The notes: generated by a model not told the origin, from the sequence alone. Positions 39,959-49,444 are shown, counted from the stretch's first letter. The stretch: DNA of 64,000 nucleotides from Antarcticimicrobium luteum (GCF_004358185.1 NZ_SMUV01000056.1:1-64000); one strand, 5' to 3'. Program-made: numbers and translations.

Positions 39959-42900
39959 ATGAGCACCCGTATCGCCAATCAGGGCCGTCTGATCGACCGC
40001 TCCAAACCCGTCCGGTTCACCTTCAACGGCAAGAGCCTGCAGGGCTATGCCGGCGATACGCTCGCCTCGGCGCTGCTGGCCAATGACCAGATGCTGGTGG
40101 GCCGCTCGTTCAAATACCACCGCCCGCGCGGCATCGTCGCCTCGGGTGCCGAAGAGCCGAACGCGCTGGTCGGTCTGGGACAGGGCGAGACATTCGAGCC
40201 GAACCAGCGCGCCACCACGACCGAGCTGTTCGACGGTCTCACGGCGCAAAGCCAGAACCACTGGCCCAGCCTCGAGTTCGACATCGGCGCGGTGAACAGC
40301 GCCTTTGCCCGGTTCCTGCCCGGGGGGTTCTATTACAAGACCTTCATCCACCCGCGCGCCTTCTGGAAACATGTCTACGAGCCGTTCATCCGCCAGTCCG
40401 CCGGCCTCGGCAAGGCGCCGAAGGACCGCGACGCCGATACCTACGAGCACTTCTATGTCTTCGCCGATCTGGTGGTGATCGGCGGCGGCGTCGCCGGGCT
40501 TCAGGCGGCCAAAGCGGCCGGCGAGACCGGCGCCAGGGTGCTGCTGATCGAACAGACCGCCCATTGGGGCGGCCGCGCCCCGGTGGACGGCGGCGAGATC
40601 GACGGGATGGCGCCCGAGGATTGGATCGCGCAGACGCTGGACGCGCTGAGGGCGATGCCCAACGTCACCCTGCGTGCCCGCTGCATGGGTTCGGGGGTCT
40701 ATGACCACGGCTATGTGCTGGGCTACGAGCGGCTGACCGACCACGCGCCCGAAACGGCCGGGCCGCGTCACCGGCTCTGGCGGATCCGCGCGGGCCAGGT
40801 GATCACCGCCACCGGCGCGATCGAACGCCCGCTGAGTTTCGCCGGCAACGACGTGCCCGGCGTGATGCTGGCCTCGGCGATGCGCGACTATGCGGTCAAC
40901 TACGGCGTCGCGCCGGGCCGGCGGGTGATCGTGGTGACCAACAACGACGACGCCTATCGCACCGCCATTGCCCTGAAACGGGCCGGCATCGACGTGCTGC
41001 GCGTCCTCGACGCGCGGACCAGCGGCGGCGGCGCCCTGATGGAAGAGGCCAAGGCGCAGGGTATTCGCATCGACTGCGGCCGCGCCATCGCCAAGGTCAC
41101 CGGCGGCAAGCGCGTGGCCAAGGTCGCGATCTGCGCGCAGGAGGGGCAGGGCGCCGCGCTGGAGGAGGTCGCCTGCGACGCCGTCGCCATGTCCGGCGGC
41201 TGGTCGCCGGTGGTGCACCTGTGGTCCCATTGCGGCGGCAAGCTGATCTGGGATGACGCCTGGGCGATGTTCCGCCCCGATCCCGCCCGCGCCCCCACCG
41301 GCGCCGATGGCCGGCCCTTTGTCACCGCCGCCGGGGCCGCCAATGGCGAGCTGACCCTCGGCGCGACGCTCGCCGATGCCGATGCGGCGGGCAAAGCGGC
41401 CGCCAAATCCGCCGGGTTCAAACCCAGGCGGATCAGGACGCCGCAGGGCAGCGTCACCGATGAGGCGCCGCTTGTCCCGGTCTGGCTGATGCCGCGCGCC
41501 GCCAAGGTGGAGTTGCGGGCAAAGGCCTGGCTGGACTATCAGAACGACGTCAAGGTTTCCGACGTGCAACTGGCCGCGCGCGAGGGCTATGAAAGCGTCG
41601 AACATACCAAGCGATACACTACGCTTGGCATGGCGACGGATCAGGGCAAGTTGAGCAATATCAATGGCCTGGCGACGCTTTCCGAGGCGTTGGGTGAGGC
41701 GATTCCGCAGGTCGGCACCACCACCTTCCGCCCGCCCTATACGCCGATCTCCTTCGGCGCCATCGCCGGTGAGGCGCGCGGCGCGGTGTTCCAGCCGCTG
41801 CGCCGCACCCCGATCCACGACTGGCACGAGGCCCATGGCGCCACCTGGGAGCCGGTCGGCCAGTGGCGCCGCCCCTATACCTATCCGCAGAACGGTGAGA
41901 CCCCCCATGACGCGGTGATGCGCGAGGTGAGAAACACGCGCCAAGCCGTTGGAATGCTTGACGCATCCACACTGGGAAAGATCCTGGTCCGGGGCCCCGA
42001 CGCGGGTCGGTTCCTCGACTTGCTCTACACCAACATGATGTCGACGCTGAAGCCGGGCAAATGCCGCTATGGGCTGATGTGCTCGGAAAACGGCTTTCTG
42101 ATGGACGACGGCGTGGTGGCGCGGATCGACGAAGAGACCTTCCTGTGCCACACCACCACCGGCGGGGCCGAGCATATCCATGCCCATATGGAGGAATGGC
42201 TGCAGACCGAATGGTGGGACTGGCAGGTCTACACCGCCAATGTGACCGAGCAATATGCCCAGATCGCCGTGGTCGGCCCGAAGGCCCGCGCGGTTCTGGA
42301 AAAGCTCGGCGGCATGGATGTCAGCAAGGAAACGCTGCCCTTCATGGCCTGGGCCGACGGCACGCTGGGAGGCATCGGGGTGCGGCTCTACCGGATCTCC
42401 TTCTCCGGCGAGCTCAGCTATGAAATCGCGGTGCGGGCAGGTCAGGGCCGCGCGCTCTGGGATCGGCTGACGCAGGCGGGGGCCGAATTCGGCATGATGC
42501 CCTATGGCACCGAGGCGTTGCACATCATGCGCGCCGAAAAGGGCTTTATCATGATCGGGGACGAGACCGACGGCACCGTGATCCCGCAGGATCTGGGCCT
42601 CGGCTGGGCGATCTCGAAGAAGAAAGAGGATTATCTCGGCAAGCGGGCACAGCAGCGCAGCCACATGACCGATCCGACCCGCTGGAAACTGGTCGGTCTG
42701 GAAACCCTCGACGGCGGCGTGCTGCCCGATGGCGCCTATGCGGTGGCCGAGGGCACCAATGCCAACGGTCAGCGCAACGTGCAGGGACGGGTCACCTCCA
42801 CCTATCAGTCGCCGACGCTGGGCCGTGGCATCGCCATGGGGCTGGTGCTGCACGGCCCCGACCGGATGGGCGAGGTGCTGGAGTTTCCCGGCACCGATGG

Positions 42901-42970
42901 CAAGATCAGCAAGGCTCGGATCGTCGATCCGGTGTTCTACGACAAGGACGGGGAGAAGCAGAATGTCTGA
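39959..42970 (+). CDS. soxA: Sarcosine oxidase subunit alpha
   Basis: The 1003-residue subunit has an N-terminal 2Fe-2S-like fold (FNGKSLQGYAGDTLASALLA, about 22-41) with a NAD/FAD-binding region (VVIGGGVAGLQAAKAA, about 175-190). A second nucleotide-binding part follows, and the C-terminal third is a GcvT-like folate-binding domain (from about 620). It accepts the methyl group onto tetrahydrofolate. The stop overlaps the soxG start by 8 bp. The long open frame on the opposite strand here is a GC-bias shadow. Confidence 0.96.
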   Translation: MSTRIANQGRLIDRSKPVRFTFNGKSLQGYAGDTLASALLANDQMLVGRSFKYHRPRGIVASGAEEPNALVGLGQGETFEPNQRATTTELFDGLTAQSQNHWPSLEFDIGAVNSAFARFLPGGFYYKTFIHPRAFWKHVYEPFIRQSAGLGKAPKDRDADTYEHFYVFADLVVIGGGVAGLQAAKAAGETGARVLLIEQTAHWGGRAPVDGGEIDGMAPEDWIAQTLDALRAMPNVTLRARCMGSGVYDHGYVLGYERLTDHAPETAGPRHRLWRIRAGQVITATGAIERPLSFAGNDVPGVMLASAMRDYAVNYGVAPGRRVIVVTNNDDAYRTAIALKRAGIDVLRVLDARTSGGGALMEEAKAQGIRIDCGRAIAKVTGGKRVAKVAICAQEGQGAALEEVACDAVAMSGGWSPVVHLWSHCGGKLIWDDAWAMFRPDPARAPTGADGRPFVTAAGAANGELTLGATLADADAAGKAAAKSAGFKPRRIRTPQGSVTDEAPLVPVWLMPRAAKVELRAKAWLDYQNDVKVSDVQLAAREGYESVEHTKRYTTLGMATDQGKLSNINGLATLSEALGEAIPQVGTTTFRPPYTPISFGAIAGEARGAVFQPLRRTPIHDWHEAHGATWEPVGQWRRPYTYPQNGETPHDAVMREVRNTRQAVGMLDASTLGKILVRGPDAGRFLDLLYTNMMSTLKPGKCRYGLMCSENGFLMDDGVVARIDEETFLCHTTTGGAEHIHAHMEEWLQTEWWDWQVYTANVTEQYAQIAVVGPKARAVLEKLGGMDVSKETLPFMAWADGTLGGIGVRLYRISFSGELSYEIAVRAGQGRALWDRLTQAGAEFGMMPYGTEALHIMRAEKGFIMIGDETDGTVIPQDLGLGWAISKKKEDYLGKRAQQRSHMTDPTRWKLVGLETLDGGVLPDGAYAVAEGTNANGQRNVQGRVTSTYQSPTLGRGIAMGLVLHGPDRMGEVLEFPGTDGKISKARIVDPVFYDKDGEKQNV

Positions 42971-43529
42971 ACCGATCAGCGCGCTGCCCGGCGCCCGCCA
43001 CGACGGGCTGGCCCGCATCGAAGAGGCCGGGCTTCAGGGCATGATCACCCTGCGCGGCGATCTGGCCACCAAACCGGTGAAGGCGGCCGTCGCCGCCGCC
43101 ACCGGCGGCAAGACTCCGGGCCTGCGCGGCGTAGCGGCGGGCAAGACCGGCACCGCCCTGTGGATGTCGCCGGACGAGCTGCTGCTGCTCTGCCCCTATG
43201 ACGAGGTGGCGCAGAGGCTGGAAAAGGTGACCGCCGCCCTCGGCGACGCCCATGCGCTGGCCGTCGACGTCTCGGACGCGCGCGCGATGTTCTCGGTCTC
43301 CGGCCCCGCCGCGCGCGAGGTTCTGGCCAAGCTCTGCCCGGTCGACCTCTCGCCGCAGGCCTTCGCTCCGGGCGTGGTCCGACGCAGCCGCATGGCGCAG
43401 GTTCCGGCGGCGATCTGGATGCCGGACGCGCAGGGGTTCCGGGTGATCTGCTTCCGCTCGGTGGCACGATACGCCTTCGATCTGCTCGGGGCGGCGGCGC
43501 AGCCGGGATCGGCGGTGGGCGTCTACTGA
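42963..43529 (+). CDS. soxG: Sarcosine oxidase subunit gamma
   Basis: The 188-residue protein shows SoxG features: an early LQGMITLRGDL stretch, LWMSPDELLLL near the middle, a central VDVSDARAMFSVSGPAAREV segment, and a C-terminal FDLLGAAAQ region. It completes the sarcosine oxidase heterotetramer and overlaps soxA by 8 bp. The operon ends here; no folate enzymes such as purU or glyA follow. Confidence 0.93.
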   Translation: MSEPISALPGARHDGLARIEEAGLQGMITLRGDLATKPVKAAVAAATGGKTPGLRGVAAGKTGTALWMSPDELLLLCPYDEVAQRLEKVTAALGDAHALAVDVSDARAMFSVSGPAAREVLAKLCPVDLSPQAFAPGVVRRSRMAQVPAAIWMPDAQGFRVICFRSVARYAFDLLGAAAQPGSAVGVY

Positions 43530-43637
43530 CCGGTCCTGGCCGGAGAGGGGGCGCCGGCAACCGGGCCGACGGGTGACGCGGCGGCCGTAATCGGGTATGG
43601 TGCGGCCATCCCATGCCCGATCCCGAAGGAGGCCGCG

Positions 43638-44084
43638 ATGAAGACCGCCCGGGCCCTGATCTTTCCTGTGATCTGCCTTTTCAGCTTGGCACTGGCGCTC
43701 GGCCTGCCCGCCGCGCCCGCTGCGGCGGAGACAATTTATGACTGTGCAGCCACCTCCAATGTGAAACGCAGCAGATACGGTAAGGGCAGCTATATCGCGC
43801 CCACACTTCGCCTTGTGATCGACGAGGCCACCGGCACCGCCACCGTCTACGACAGCGTCATTGCCGCCGAACATGGCGGGCCGATCGCCGCAAAGCTTGC
43901 GCGCGGCGGCAACGCGCTTCGGCTGAACTGGTCGCTTCTGGCGCCGTTCAGGAAGAACCGCAAGGCGAAGGCGAGCTATTCCCTGACGCTCGATCTGACG
44001 CGGATGACCGCGTCGATCCGGGTCACCGTGCATGGCGAGTTTCAGGACACGCTGGGCAAGGCCCGCTGCGCCGTGGCGAAATAG
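43638..44084 (+). CDS. Secreted hypothetical protein
   Basis: The 148-residue protein has a clear signal peptide: a basic start (MKTARAL), a hydrophobic core and a probable cut after AAPAAAE near residue 30. The mature part is beta-rich, with two cysteines (YDCAA near 37 and a C-terminal ARCAVAK) that may pair in the periplasm. No family is recognised. It lies 108 bp after soxG on the same strand and converges with the FkbM gene. Confidence 0.72.
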   Translation: MKTARALIFPVICLFSLALALGLPAAPAAAETIYDCAATSNVKRSRYGKGSYIAPTLRLVIDEATGTATVYDSVIAAEHGGPIAAKLARGGNALRLNWSLLAPFRKNRKAKASYSLTLDLTRMTASIRVTVHGEFQDTLGKARCAVAK

Positions 44085-44087
44085 CCC

Positions 44088-44852
44088 TCAGCCGGCAAAC
44101 AGGAAGGTGCGGAACCGCGTCAGCGCATCCGGGGCGGTGAAATCCGCCGCGCTAATCGGTGTGCCGTCCGCGTCCCGGCAACTGGCGTAGAACGACAGCG
44201 CCTCGGCCAGCGCCGCCATTTTCGCCGCCCGCTCCGCCTCGGCCAGATAGGGCGCGTGGGTGGACAGATAGAGCGCCGGACGCTGCGCCCTGAGCCAGGG
44301 CAGCAGGGCCGGCAACAGATCGAATTCCGCCCCCTCCACATCCATCTTGACCAGCGAGACCGCCGACAGATCCGCATCGGCGGCAAAACGGTCCCATCCC
44401 AGCGTCACCACATCCCTGCCGCCCGCCGCCCCGGCGTTCAGAAGGCTGCTCATGCTGTCGCCCGGCTCGCCGCCGAAACTGGCCATCCGGGCGATGCCGG
44501 TGCGGCCCGACAACGCGACGGGCAGGGCGGAGATATTGGCCAGCCCGTTCAGCTCGATATTCCAGGCCAGATAGCGGAATGCGGTGGCGTCCGGCTCGAA
44601 CGCCCAGACATGGCGGGCCTTGCGGGCGGCATAAAGCACGGTGGGGCCGATCCAGGCGCCGATGTCGATGTAATCGGCGCCGCCGGAAAGATGCGCGTCG
44701 AGCACGGCAAAGGTTTCCGGCTCCCAATCGCCGGCGCTGGCCCGGCGCCAGAACTTGCTGTGATAGGGATCGAGCCGGAACGGCACCCCGCCCAGACGCC
44801 CGCCATAGTGCCCGCGCGCCCTGAAAATCGCCTTTCGCATCCGTGTCAGCAT
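44088..44852 (-). CDS. FkbM family methyltransferase
   Basis: ATG 44852 (254 residues) is preferred, because the upstream extension is Arg/Pro-rich and unlike protein. Motifs fit FkbM methyltransferases: YIDIGAWIGPTVLYAAR (near 60), WAFEPDATAFRYLAWNIELN (near 83), and VSLVKMDVEGAEFDLLPALL (near 163), where the DVEGAE block is diagnostic. It uses SAM; the substrate may be a sugar or lipid. It ends 3 bp from the convergent gene at 43638. Confidence 0.85.
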   Translation of the reverse strand: MLTRMRKAIFRARGHYGGRLGGVPFRLDPYHSKFWRRASAGDWEPETFAVLDAHLSGGADYIDIGAWIGPTVLYAARKARHVWAFEPDATAFRYLAWNIELNGLANISALPVALSGRTGIARMASFGGEPGDSMSSLLNAGAAGGRDVVTLGWDRFAADADLSAVSLVKMDVEGAEFDLLPALLPWLRAQRPALYLSTHAPYLAEAERAAKMAALAEALSFYASCRDADGTPISAADFTAPDALTRFRTFLFAG

Positions 44853-44976
44853 GGTGCAGCGCCCCCGCCTGTCGGACCCCTCGCCGGGGCCGGTTTTCCG
44901 CCTTGGCCCTTGACCCCGCGGCGGCTGGGCCGCATGTAAACCGGGGAAACGCAACTTTATCAGCAGGGGGCCCGAG

Positions 44977-45579
44977 ATGGCTTTTGAATTACCCGATCTT
45001 CCTTATGCACATGACGCGCTGGCATCCAAGGGCATGTCGGCCGAAACGCTGGAATATCACCACGACCTGCACCACAAGGCCTATGTCGACAACGGCAACA
45101 AGCTGATCGCCGGCACCGAGTGGGAAGGCAAATCGCTGGAAGAGATCGTCAAGGGCACCTACCAGGCCGGCGCGGTCGCCCAGAACGGCATCTTCAACAA
45201 CGCTTCGCAGCACTGGAACCACGCCCAGTTCTGGGAAATGATGGGTCCGAACATCTCGGCGATGCCGGGCGCGCTGGAAAAGGCGCTGACCGAGGCCTTC
45301 GGTTCGGTCGACGAGTTCAAGTCGCAGTTCGCCGCCGCCGGCGCCGGCCAGTTCGGCTCGGGCTGGGCCTGGCTGGTGCAGAACGCCGACGGCTCGCTGG
45401 CGGTGACCAAGACCGAGAACGGCGTCAACCCGCTGTGCTTCGACCAGACCGCGCTGCTGGGCTGCGACGTGTGGGAACATTCCTACTACATCGACTTCCG
45501 CAACAAGCGTCCGGCCTATCTGGACAACTTCCTGAACAACCTGGTGAACTGGGAAAACGTCGCCTCGCGCCTGAAGTAA
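44977..45579 (+). CDS. sodB: Superoxide dismutase (Fe/Mn)
   Basis: The 200-residue enzyme has the metal ligands of the family: His in the N-terminal ETLEYHHDLHHKAYVDNGNK, NHAQFWEMM, and the C-terminal LLGCDVWEHSYYIDF. A GGGGGCCCGAG stretch precedes ATG 44977. It converts superoxide to peroxide and oxygen in the cytoplasm. The presence of a Gly/Gln-type active site (AGQFGSGWAWLV) suggests Fe rather than Mn, but metal choice cannot be settled. A strong terminator follows. Confidence 0.95.
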   Translation: MAFELPDLPYAHDALASKGMSAETLEYHHDLHHKAYVDNGNKLIAGTEWEGKSLEEIVKGTYQAGAVAQNGIFNNASQHWNHAQFWEMMGPNISAMPGALEKALTEAFGSVDEFKSQFAAAGAGQFGSGWAWLVQNADGSLAVTKTENGVNPLCFDQTALLGCDVWEHSYYIDFRNKRPAYLDNFLNNLVNWENVASRLK

Positions 45580-45628
45580 GGCGGCCGGAGCGCCGGGCAC
45601 GATCCCGGCCGCTTCCCCTGTACGCATC

Positions 45629-45652
45629 ACGCCCGGCCGATTGGCCGGGCGT
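45629..45652 (+). terminator. Intrinsic terminator after sodB
   Basis: ACGCCCGGCC-GATT-GGCCGGGCGT forms a perfect 10-bp stem, followed by TTCTCTTT. It lies 50 bp after the sodB stop codon. Confidence 0.88.
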
Positions 45653-45700
45653 TTCTCTTTCCTCTTCTTCTCACTTCGAATACTCCTCCCTCCGGCGGAG

Positions 45701-45726
45701 CGGGCAGGTGTCGTGCCCGGTTTTTT
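45701..45726 (+). terminator. Second terminator-like hairpin
   Basis: CGGGCA-GGTGTCG-TGCCCG (45701-45719) is followed by GTTTTTTC. It lies 64 bp before the rarD start, and may be a back-up terminator for sodB or part of the rarD leader. Confidence 0.65.
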
Positions 45727-45789
45727 CATGTCTCCCGCGGGCGAAATTTCAGCAAGAAGACGTCGGCGGCGCCAAGGAGGGCCCTGGAT

Positions 45790-46740
45790 ATGACCGAGAC
45801 GCAAAAGGGCATGCTTGCGATGATCGGCGCCTGCACGATCTGGGGGCTGTCGCCGCTTTATTACAAACTGCTGGCCCATGTCCCGCCGCTGGAGGTGCTG
45901 GCGCATCGCACGCTGTGGTCCTTCGTGCTGTTCGCGGCGATCCTGGCGCTGCGCGGCCGGCTGCCAGAGGTGCGCAGCGCGCTCCGCGGCTGGCGCCGGG
46001 TGGCGCTTTTCGCGCTGGCCTCGGCGATGATCTCGACCAACTGGTTCTTCTACATCCTGTCGATCCAGATCGGCCATGCGACCGAGGCCTCGCTGGGCTA
46101 CTACATCTTTCCGCTGGTGGCGGTGCTGATCGGCCGCTTCGGCTTTGGCGAGCGTCTGGCGACGGCGCAATGGCTGGCGGTGGCGCTGGCGGCGCTGGCG
46201 GTGCTGGGGCTCACCTGGGGGCTGGGGGTGGCGCCCTGGATCGCGCTGCTGCTGGCCTCGACCTTCGGGCTTTACGGCGCGGTGAAAAAGCATCTGCCGG
46301 TGGGGCCGATGGTCTCGGTGACCATCGAGATCCTGTTCTTTCTGCCGGTCGGCTTGACCATGCTGGCGATCCAGCACGGCAGCGGCCAGGGCGCCTTCGG
46401 GCGCGCGTTCTGGGACAGCGCGCTGCTGGTGCTGTCCGGCCCGCTCACCGCGACTCCGCTGATCCTGTTCAGCGCGGCGGCGCGGCGGGTGCCGATGGCC
46501 ACGGTGGGGCTGCTGCAATACCTCAACCCGACGCTGCAGTTTCTCTGCGCCGTGCTGGTGTTCGGCGAACCATTCACCCTCTGGCACCGGATCGCCTTTG
46601 GCCTGATCTGGGTGGCGCTGGCGCTGTTCTCGGTCTCGGCCCTGCGTCAGGACAGGGCGTCGCGCAGGGCCGCCATGGCGGCGACCGGCGTGTCGGCCCA
46701 GGTCAGGAACCCGGCAAGCGAGCCGTCGGCAAAGCCCTGA
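45790..46740 (+). CDS. rarD: RarD/EamA-family transporter
   Basis: The 316-residue membrane protein has about ten hydrophobic helices in two EamA repeats. It starts TQKGMLAMIGACTIWGLSPL and carries the RarD-typical HRTLWSFVL and STNWFFYILSIQIGHATEAS segments. RarD proteins are drug/metabolite exporters; the name refers to chloramphenicol sensitivity. The last 31 or so codons overlap the converging LOG gene by 94 bp. The start is preceded by AAGGAGGG. Confidence 0.9.
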   Translation: MTETQKGMLAMIGACTIWGLSPLYYKLLAHVPPLEVLAHRTLWSFVLFAAILALRGRLPEVRSALRGWRRVALFALASAMISTNWFFYILSIQIGHATEASLGYYIFPLVAVLIGRFGFGERLATAQWLAVALAALAVLGLTWGLGVAPWIALLLASTFGLYGAVKKHLPVGPMVSVTIEILFFLPVGLTMLAIQHGSGQGAFGRAFWDSALLVLSGPLTATPLILFSAAARRVPMATVGLLQYLNPTLQFLCAVLVFGEPFTLWHRIAFGLIWVALALFSVSALRQDRASRRAAMAATGVSAQVRNPASEPSAKP

Positions 46741-47198
46741 TCGATCACATGGTCGATCAGGGCCTTCAGCGGATCCCAGTAGCCTTCGGTGTTGAGCATC
46801 ACCACCGGCTTGTCATGCAGGCCCAGCTGGCGCCAGGTCAGCGCCTCGAACAGCTCGTCGAGCGATCCGGCCCCGCCCGGCAGCACCACCACCGCGTCGG
46901 CGTTCATGAACATCACTTTCTTGCGCTCATGCATGGTCTCGGTGACGACGTAGCGGGTCAGATCGGTCTTGCCGACCTCCCAGGCGACCAGATGCGCCGG
47001 GATCACCCCAAAGGTGTCGCCGCCGCCCGCCTGCGCGGCGCGCGCGACCTCGCCCATCAGCCCCACATCGCCGGCGCCATAGACCAGCCGCCAGCCCTGA
47101 TCGGCCAGCGCGGCACCCATATCGCGGGCGGCCGCGCCATAGGCGGGCAAAGCGCCCGCGCGTGAGCCACAATAGACACAAACGGATTTGCTGGGCAT
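46647..47198 (-). CDS. LOG-family nucleotide monophosphate phosphoribohydrolase
   Basis: The 183-residue protein has SVCVYCGSRAGALP at the N-terminus, LVYGAGDVGLMGEVARAA near 40 and the hallmark VVVLPGGAGSLDELFEAL (about 105-122, PGGxGT/SxxE), all typical of LOG proteins. They remove ribose 5'-phosphate from cytokinin-type and other nucleotides. ATG 47198 starts it. Its 3' end overlaps rarD's 3' end by 94 bp on opposite strands. Confidence 0.9.
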   Translation of the reverse strand: MPSKSVCVYCGSRAGALPAYGAAARDMGAALADQGWRLVYGAGDVGLMGEVARAAQAGGGDTFGVIPAHLVAWEVGKTDLTRYVVTETMHERKKVMFMNADAVVVLPGGAGSLDELFEALTWRQLGLHDKPVVMLNTEGYWDPLKALIDHVIDQGFADGSLAGFLTWADTPVAAMAALRDALS

Positions 47199-47318
47199 CG
47201 GCGCGCCTCTCATACTCTTGTCAATGGGGTAAGTTACGTGTTTTGACCCCTGATAGCCGGATTGATAGGCTGGCTCAACTGCGCGGACGGCAGCTCCGCG
47301 GATGGGGGAAAGACACGA

Positions 47319-49043
47319 ATGGCATCTGAAGCGGGAAGTGGCGGCATCGCCGGCTGGATCTGGGGTCTGCTGGCCGGGTTTGCTGCGGCGGCGATCGGCG
47401 GGGGTCTGTATGTCGCCGGGGTGTTTGGTCCCGCGCCTTCCCCGGCCCCGGAGCCGCCCGCGCCGGCGGCCCGGCAGGCCACCGCCCCCGCGCCAAAACC
47501 TGACCCCGCCACCCAGGCGACGCCCGCACCCGTACCCGCATCCGGCGCCGACGCCGTGACCGAACCGGCCACCCAAGAGCGGACGGACACCGTTTCCGCC
47601 CCCGCGCCGGACCAGACAGCGCAGGCCGGGGCCACCCCGTCGGCCCCCGAACCGGACAAGGCAGACCCCGCCGTGCCGCCGCTTGCCGCGCCCAGTTTCG
47701 ATCTGGTGCGGGTAGAGCCCGACGGCACCACCGTGATCGCCGGCAAGGCCGCCCCCGCCAGCACCATCACCGTGCTGCTTGACGCGGAGGAGATCGACAG
47801 CTTCACCGTCGCCGGCACCGGCGAATTTGCCAGTTTCCTCACCCTGCCGCCCAGCGATGCGCCCCGGGTCATGATGCTGCGCGCCGATCTCGACGGGCAA
47901 AGCGTGCTTTCTGACGATCAGATCATCCTTGCCCCGACTCCGCAGCCCGCGCCGCAGATCGCCCAGGTCGACGCGACCGCCGCGACCGGCGGGGCAGGGA
48001 CGCCGGAGGGGGCGGCGGATCGACCCGCCGCCCCGCCACAGCCGCAACCCGCCGGAGCAGAGGCCGGCGCCCAGCCCGCGACCGAACCGGCACCGGCTAC
48101 GGACACCGCCGCCGAACAGGTTGCCCGCGCCGACACCGCGACCGCGCCGCAGCCGACCGGACCCGCCACCGAAACAGCTACCGAAACAGCTACCGAAACA
48201 ACCACCGAAGCAGGGGCCGAAACGACGACCGAAACAGTGGCCGGATCATCGACCGAACCGGGCGCGGCTCAGACAGCCCCGGCACCCGCATCGTCGGATC
48301 AGGTCGCGCCGGCTCCGGCCGCCGGCATCCCCGCGACGTCCGCCGCCACATCGGCCGCCACATCCGCCACCGCGCCGGCGCCGCTCACCCCGCCGGCCAC
48401 GCAGGAGGCGGCGGCGGTCACCGCATCCGTGCCCGAACCGGCGCCTGAACCCACGCCCCAAGCGGCGCCGAACTCCGCGCCCGCCCCGGCGCCCGTCGCG
48501 GTGCTGCGCGCCGATGCGAGCGGGGTCGAACTGATCCAGCCCGCTACCGCGCCCGAGCCCGAGGTGATGGACCAGATCGCCCTCGATACCATCAGCTATT
48601 CCGAGACCGGCGATGTGCTGCTGTCGGGCCGCGCCGGGGTTCTCTCGGTTGTGCGTGTCTATCTCGACAACAAGGCTGTCGCGGATCTGACCGCGGGCGG
48701 GGATGGCCGTTGGAAAGGCCAGCTCACCGGCGTGGAACCCGGCGTCTACATCCTGCGCCTGGACGAGGTGAACGCGGCCGGAGAGGTCGTCAGCCGCCTG
48801 GAAACCCCCTTCAAGCGCGAGGCGCCCGAGGCGCTGCGCCCGCCCGCGCCGGAGCCGGGCGACCCCAAGGGCGCCCCGGCAGTGCGCGCGGTGACGGTGC
48901 AGAAGGGCGACACGCTCTGGGCGATCTCGCGCGACCGCTATGGCGAGGGGATCCTCTATGTCCGCGTGTTCGAGGCCAACCGCGACCGCATCCGCGACCC
49001 CGACCTGATCTATCCCGGGCAGGTGTTCACCATTCCCGAATAG
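47319..49043 (+). CDS. LysM-domain protein with a proline/alanine-rich stalk
   Basis: The 574-residue protein begins with one membrane anchor (GIAGWIWGLLAGFAAAAIGG, about 8-27). A long Pro/Ala/Thr-rich stalk holds small Ig-like beta-domains, one near residue 125 (LVRVEPDGTTVIAGKA) and one near 420. Near residue 285 short TETA-type repeats are encoded by a 12-bp tandem repeat. The C-terminus is a single LysM motif (VTVQKGDTLWAISRDRYGEG, about 527-546, then IYPGQVFTIP), which binds peptidoglycan. It probably spans the periplasm as an envelope scaffold. Low-complexity sequence explains long open frames on both strands. Confidence 0.85.
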   Translation: MASEAGSGGIAGWIWGLLAGFAAAAIGGGLYVAGVFGPAPSPAPEPPAPAARQATAPAPKPDPATQATPAPVPASGADAVTEPATQERTDTVSAPAPDQTAQAGATPSAPEPDKADPAVPPLAAPSFDLVRVEPDGTTVIAGKAAPASTITVLLDAEEIDSFTVAGTGEFASFLTLPPSDAPRVMMLRADLDGQSVLSDDQIILAPTPQPAPQIAQVDATAATGGAGTPEGAADRPAAPPQPQPAGAEAGAQPATEPAPATDTAAEQVARADTATAPQPTGPATETATETATETTTEAGAETTTETVAGSSTEPGAAQTAPAPASSDQVAPAPAAGIPATSAATSAATSATAPAPLTPPATQEAAAVTASVPEPAPEPTPQAAPNSAPAPAPVAVLRADASGVELIQPATAPEPEVMDQIALDTISYSETGDVLLSGRAGVLSVVRVYLDNKAVADLTAGGDGRWKGQLTGVEPGVYILRLDEVNAAGEVVSRLETPFKREAPEALRPPAPEPGDPKGAPAVRAVTVQKGDTLWAISRDRYGEGILYVRVFEANRDRIRDPDLIYPGQVFTIPE

Positions 49044-49094
49044 ATGCCGAAAGGGGCGGCAGGATCTCGGACCCGCGCCGCCGGGGCGCCCGGA

Positions 49095-49442
49095 TCAGCC
49101 GCGCCGCGCGCCCGGCGGCTTGCCGTCGCAGGCCATCAGGGACGAACAAATCTCGGGATGCGCGCCGCAGCAGTCGGTCAGCAGATAGCCCATCAGATCG
49201 CGCAGCGCGCCGTAACTCACCCGATAGCAGATGTTGCGTCCCTTGCGCTCCGACTCGATGAGCCCCGCCGCCTCCAGTGCATTGAGATGAAAGCTCAGGC
49301 GCGAGGCAGACAGCTCCAGCGCCGCGCCGATTTCACCCGCGGTCAGGCCGTCGTGCCCCCTGGGCACCATCAGGCGCACCGCTTCCAGCCGGTGTTCGTT
49401 GGCCAGCGCGGACAGGGCATTTAGGGCTCGACACTGCTTCAC
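49095..49442 (-). CDS. ArsR/SmtB-family transcriptional regulator
   Basis: The 115-residue winged-helix repressor has ALNALSALANEHRLEAVRLM (helix 1-2 region), DGLTAGEIGAALELSASRLS as the recognition part, and LIESERKGRNICYRV as the wing. A C-terminal CCGAHPEIC cluster could sense a metal or thiol-reactive agent. It is transcribed divergently from the ABC exporter gene with an 86-bp gap, so it likely represses both. Confidence 0.88.
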   Translation of the reverse strand: MKQCRALNALSALANEHRLEAVRLMVPRGHDGLTAGEIGAALELSASRLSFHLNALEAAGLIESERKGRNICYRVSYGALRDLMGYLLTDCCGAHPEICSSLMACDGKPPGARRG

Positions 49443-49444
49443 GT

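Noticed and set aside
39920-43018. 1032-codon open frame on the minus strand
   Set aside because: It is antisense to soxA, whose motifs are unmistakable. The product has biased composition and no domain.
38190-43529. Sulfur oxidation (thiosulfate) sox cluster
   Set aside because: The gene symbols coincide, but domains (FAD, GcvT-like, SoxD zinc cysteines) and order B-D-A-G identify sarcosine oxidase.
44989-46587. 532-codon minus-strand frame opposite sodB and rarD
   Set aside because: sodB and rarD are clear. The frame crosses two terminators and has low-complexity Arg/Gln/His sequence.
45120-47165. 681-codon plus-strand frame through sodB, rarD and LOG
   Set aside because: It is out of frame with sodB and rarD and is Gly/Ala/Arg-rich. 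It is a composition artefact.
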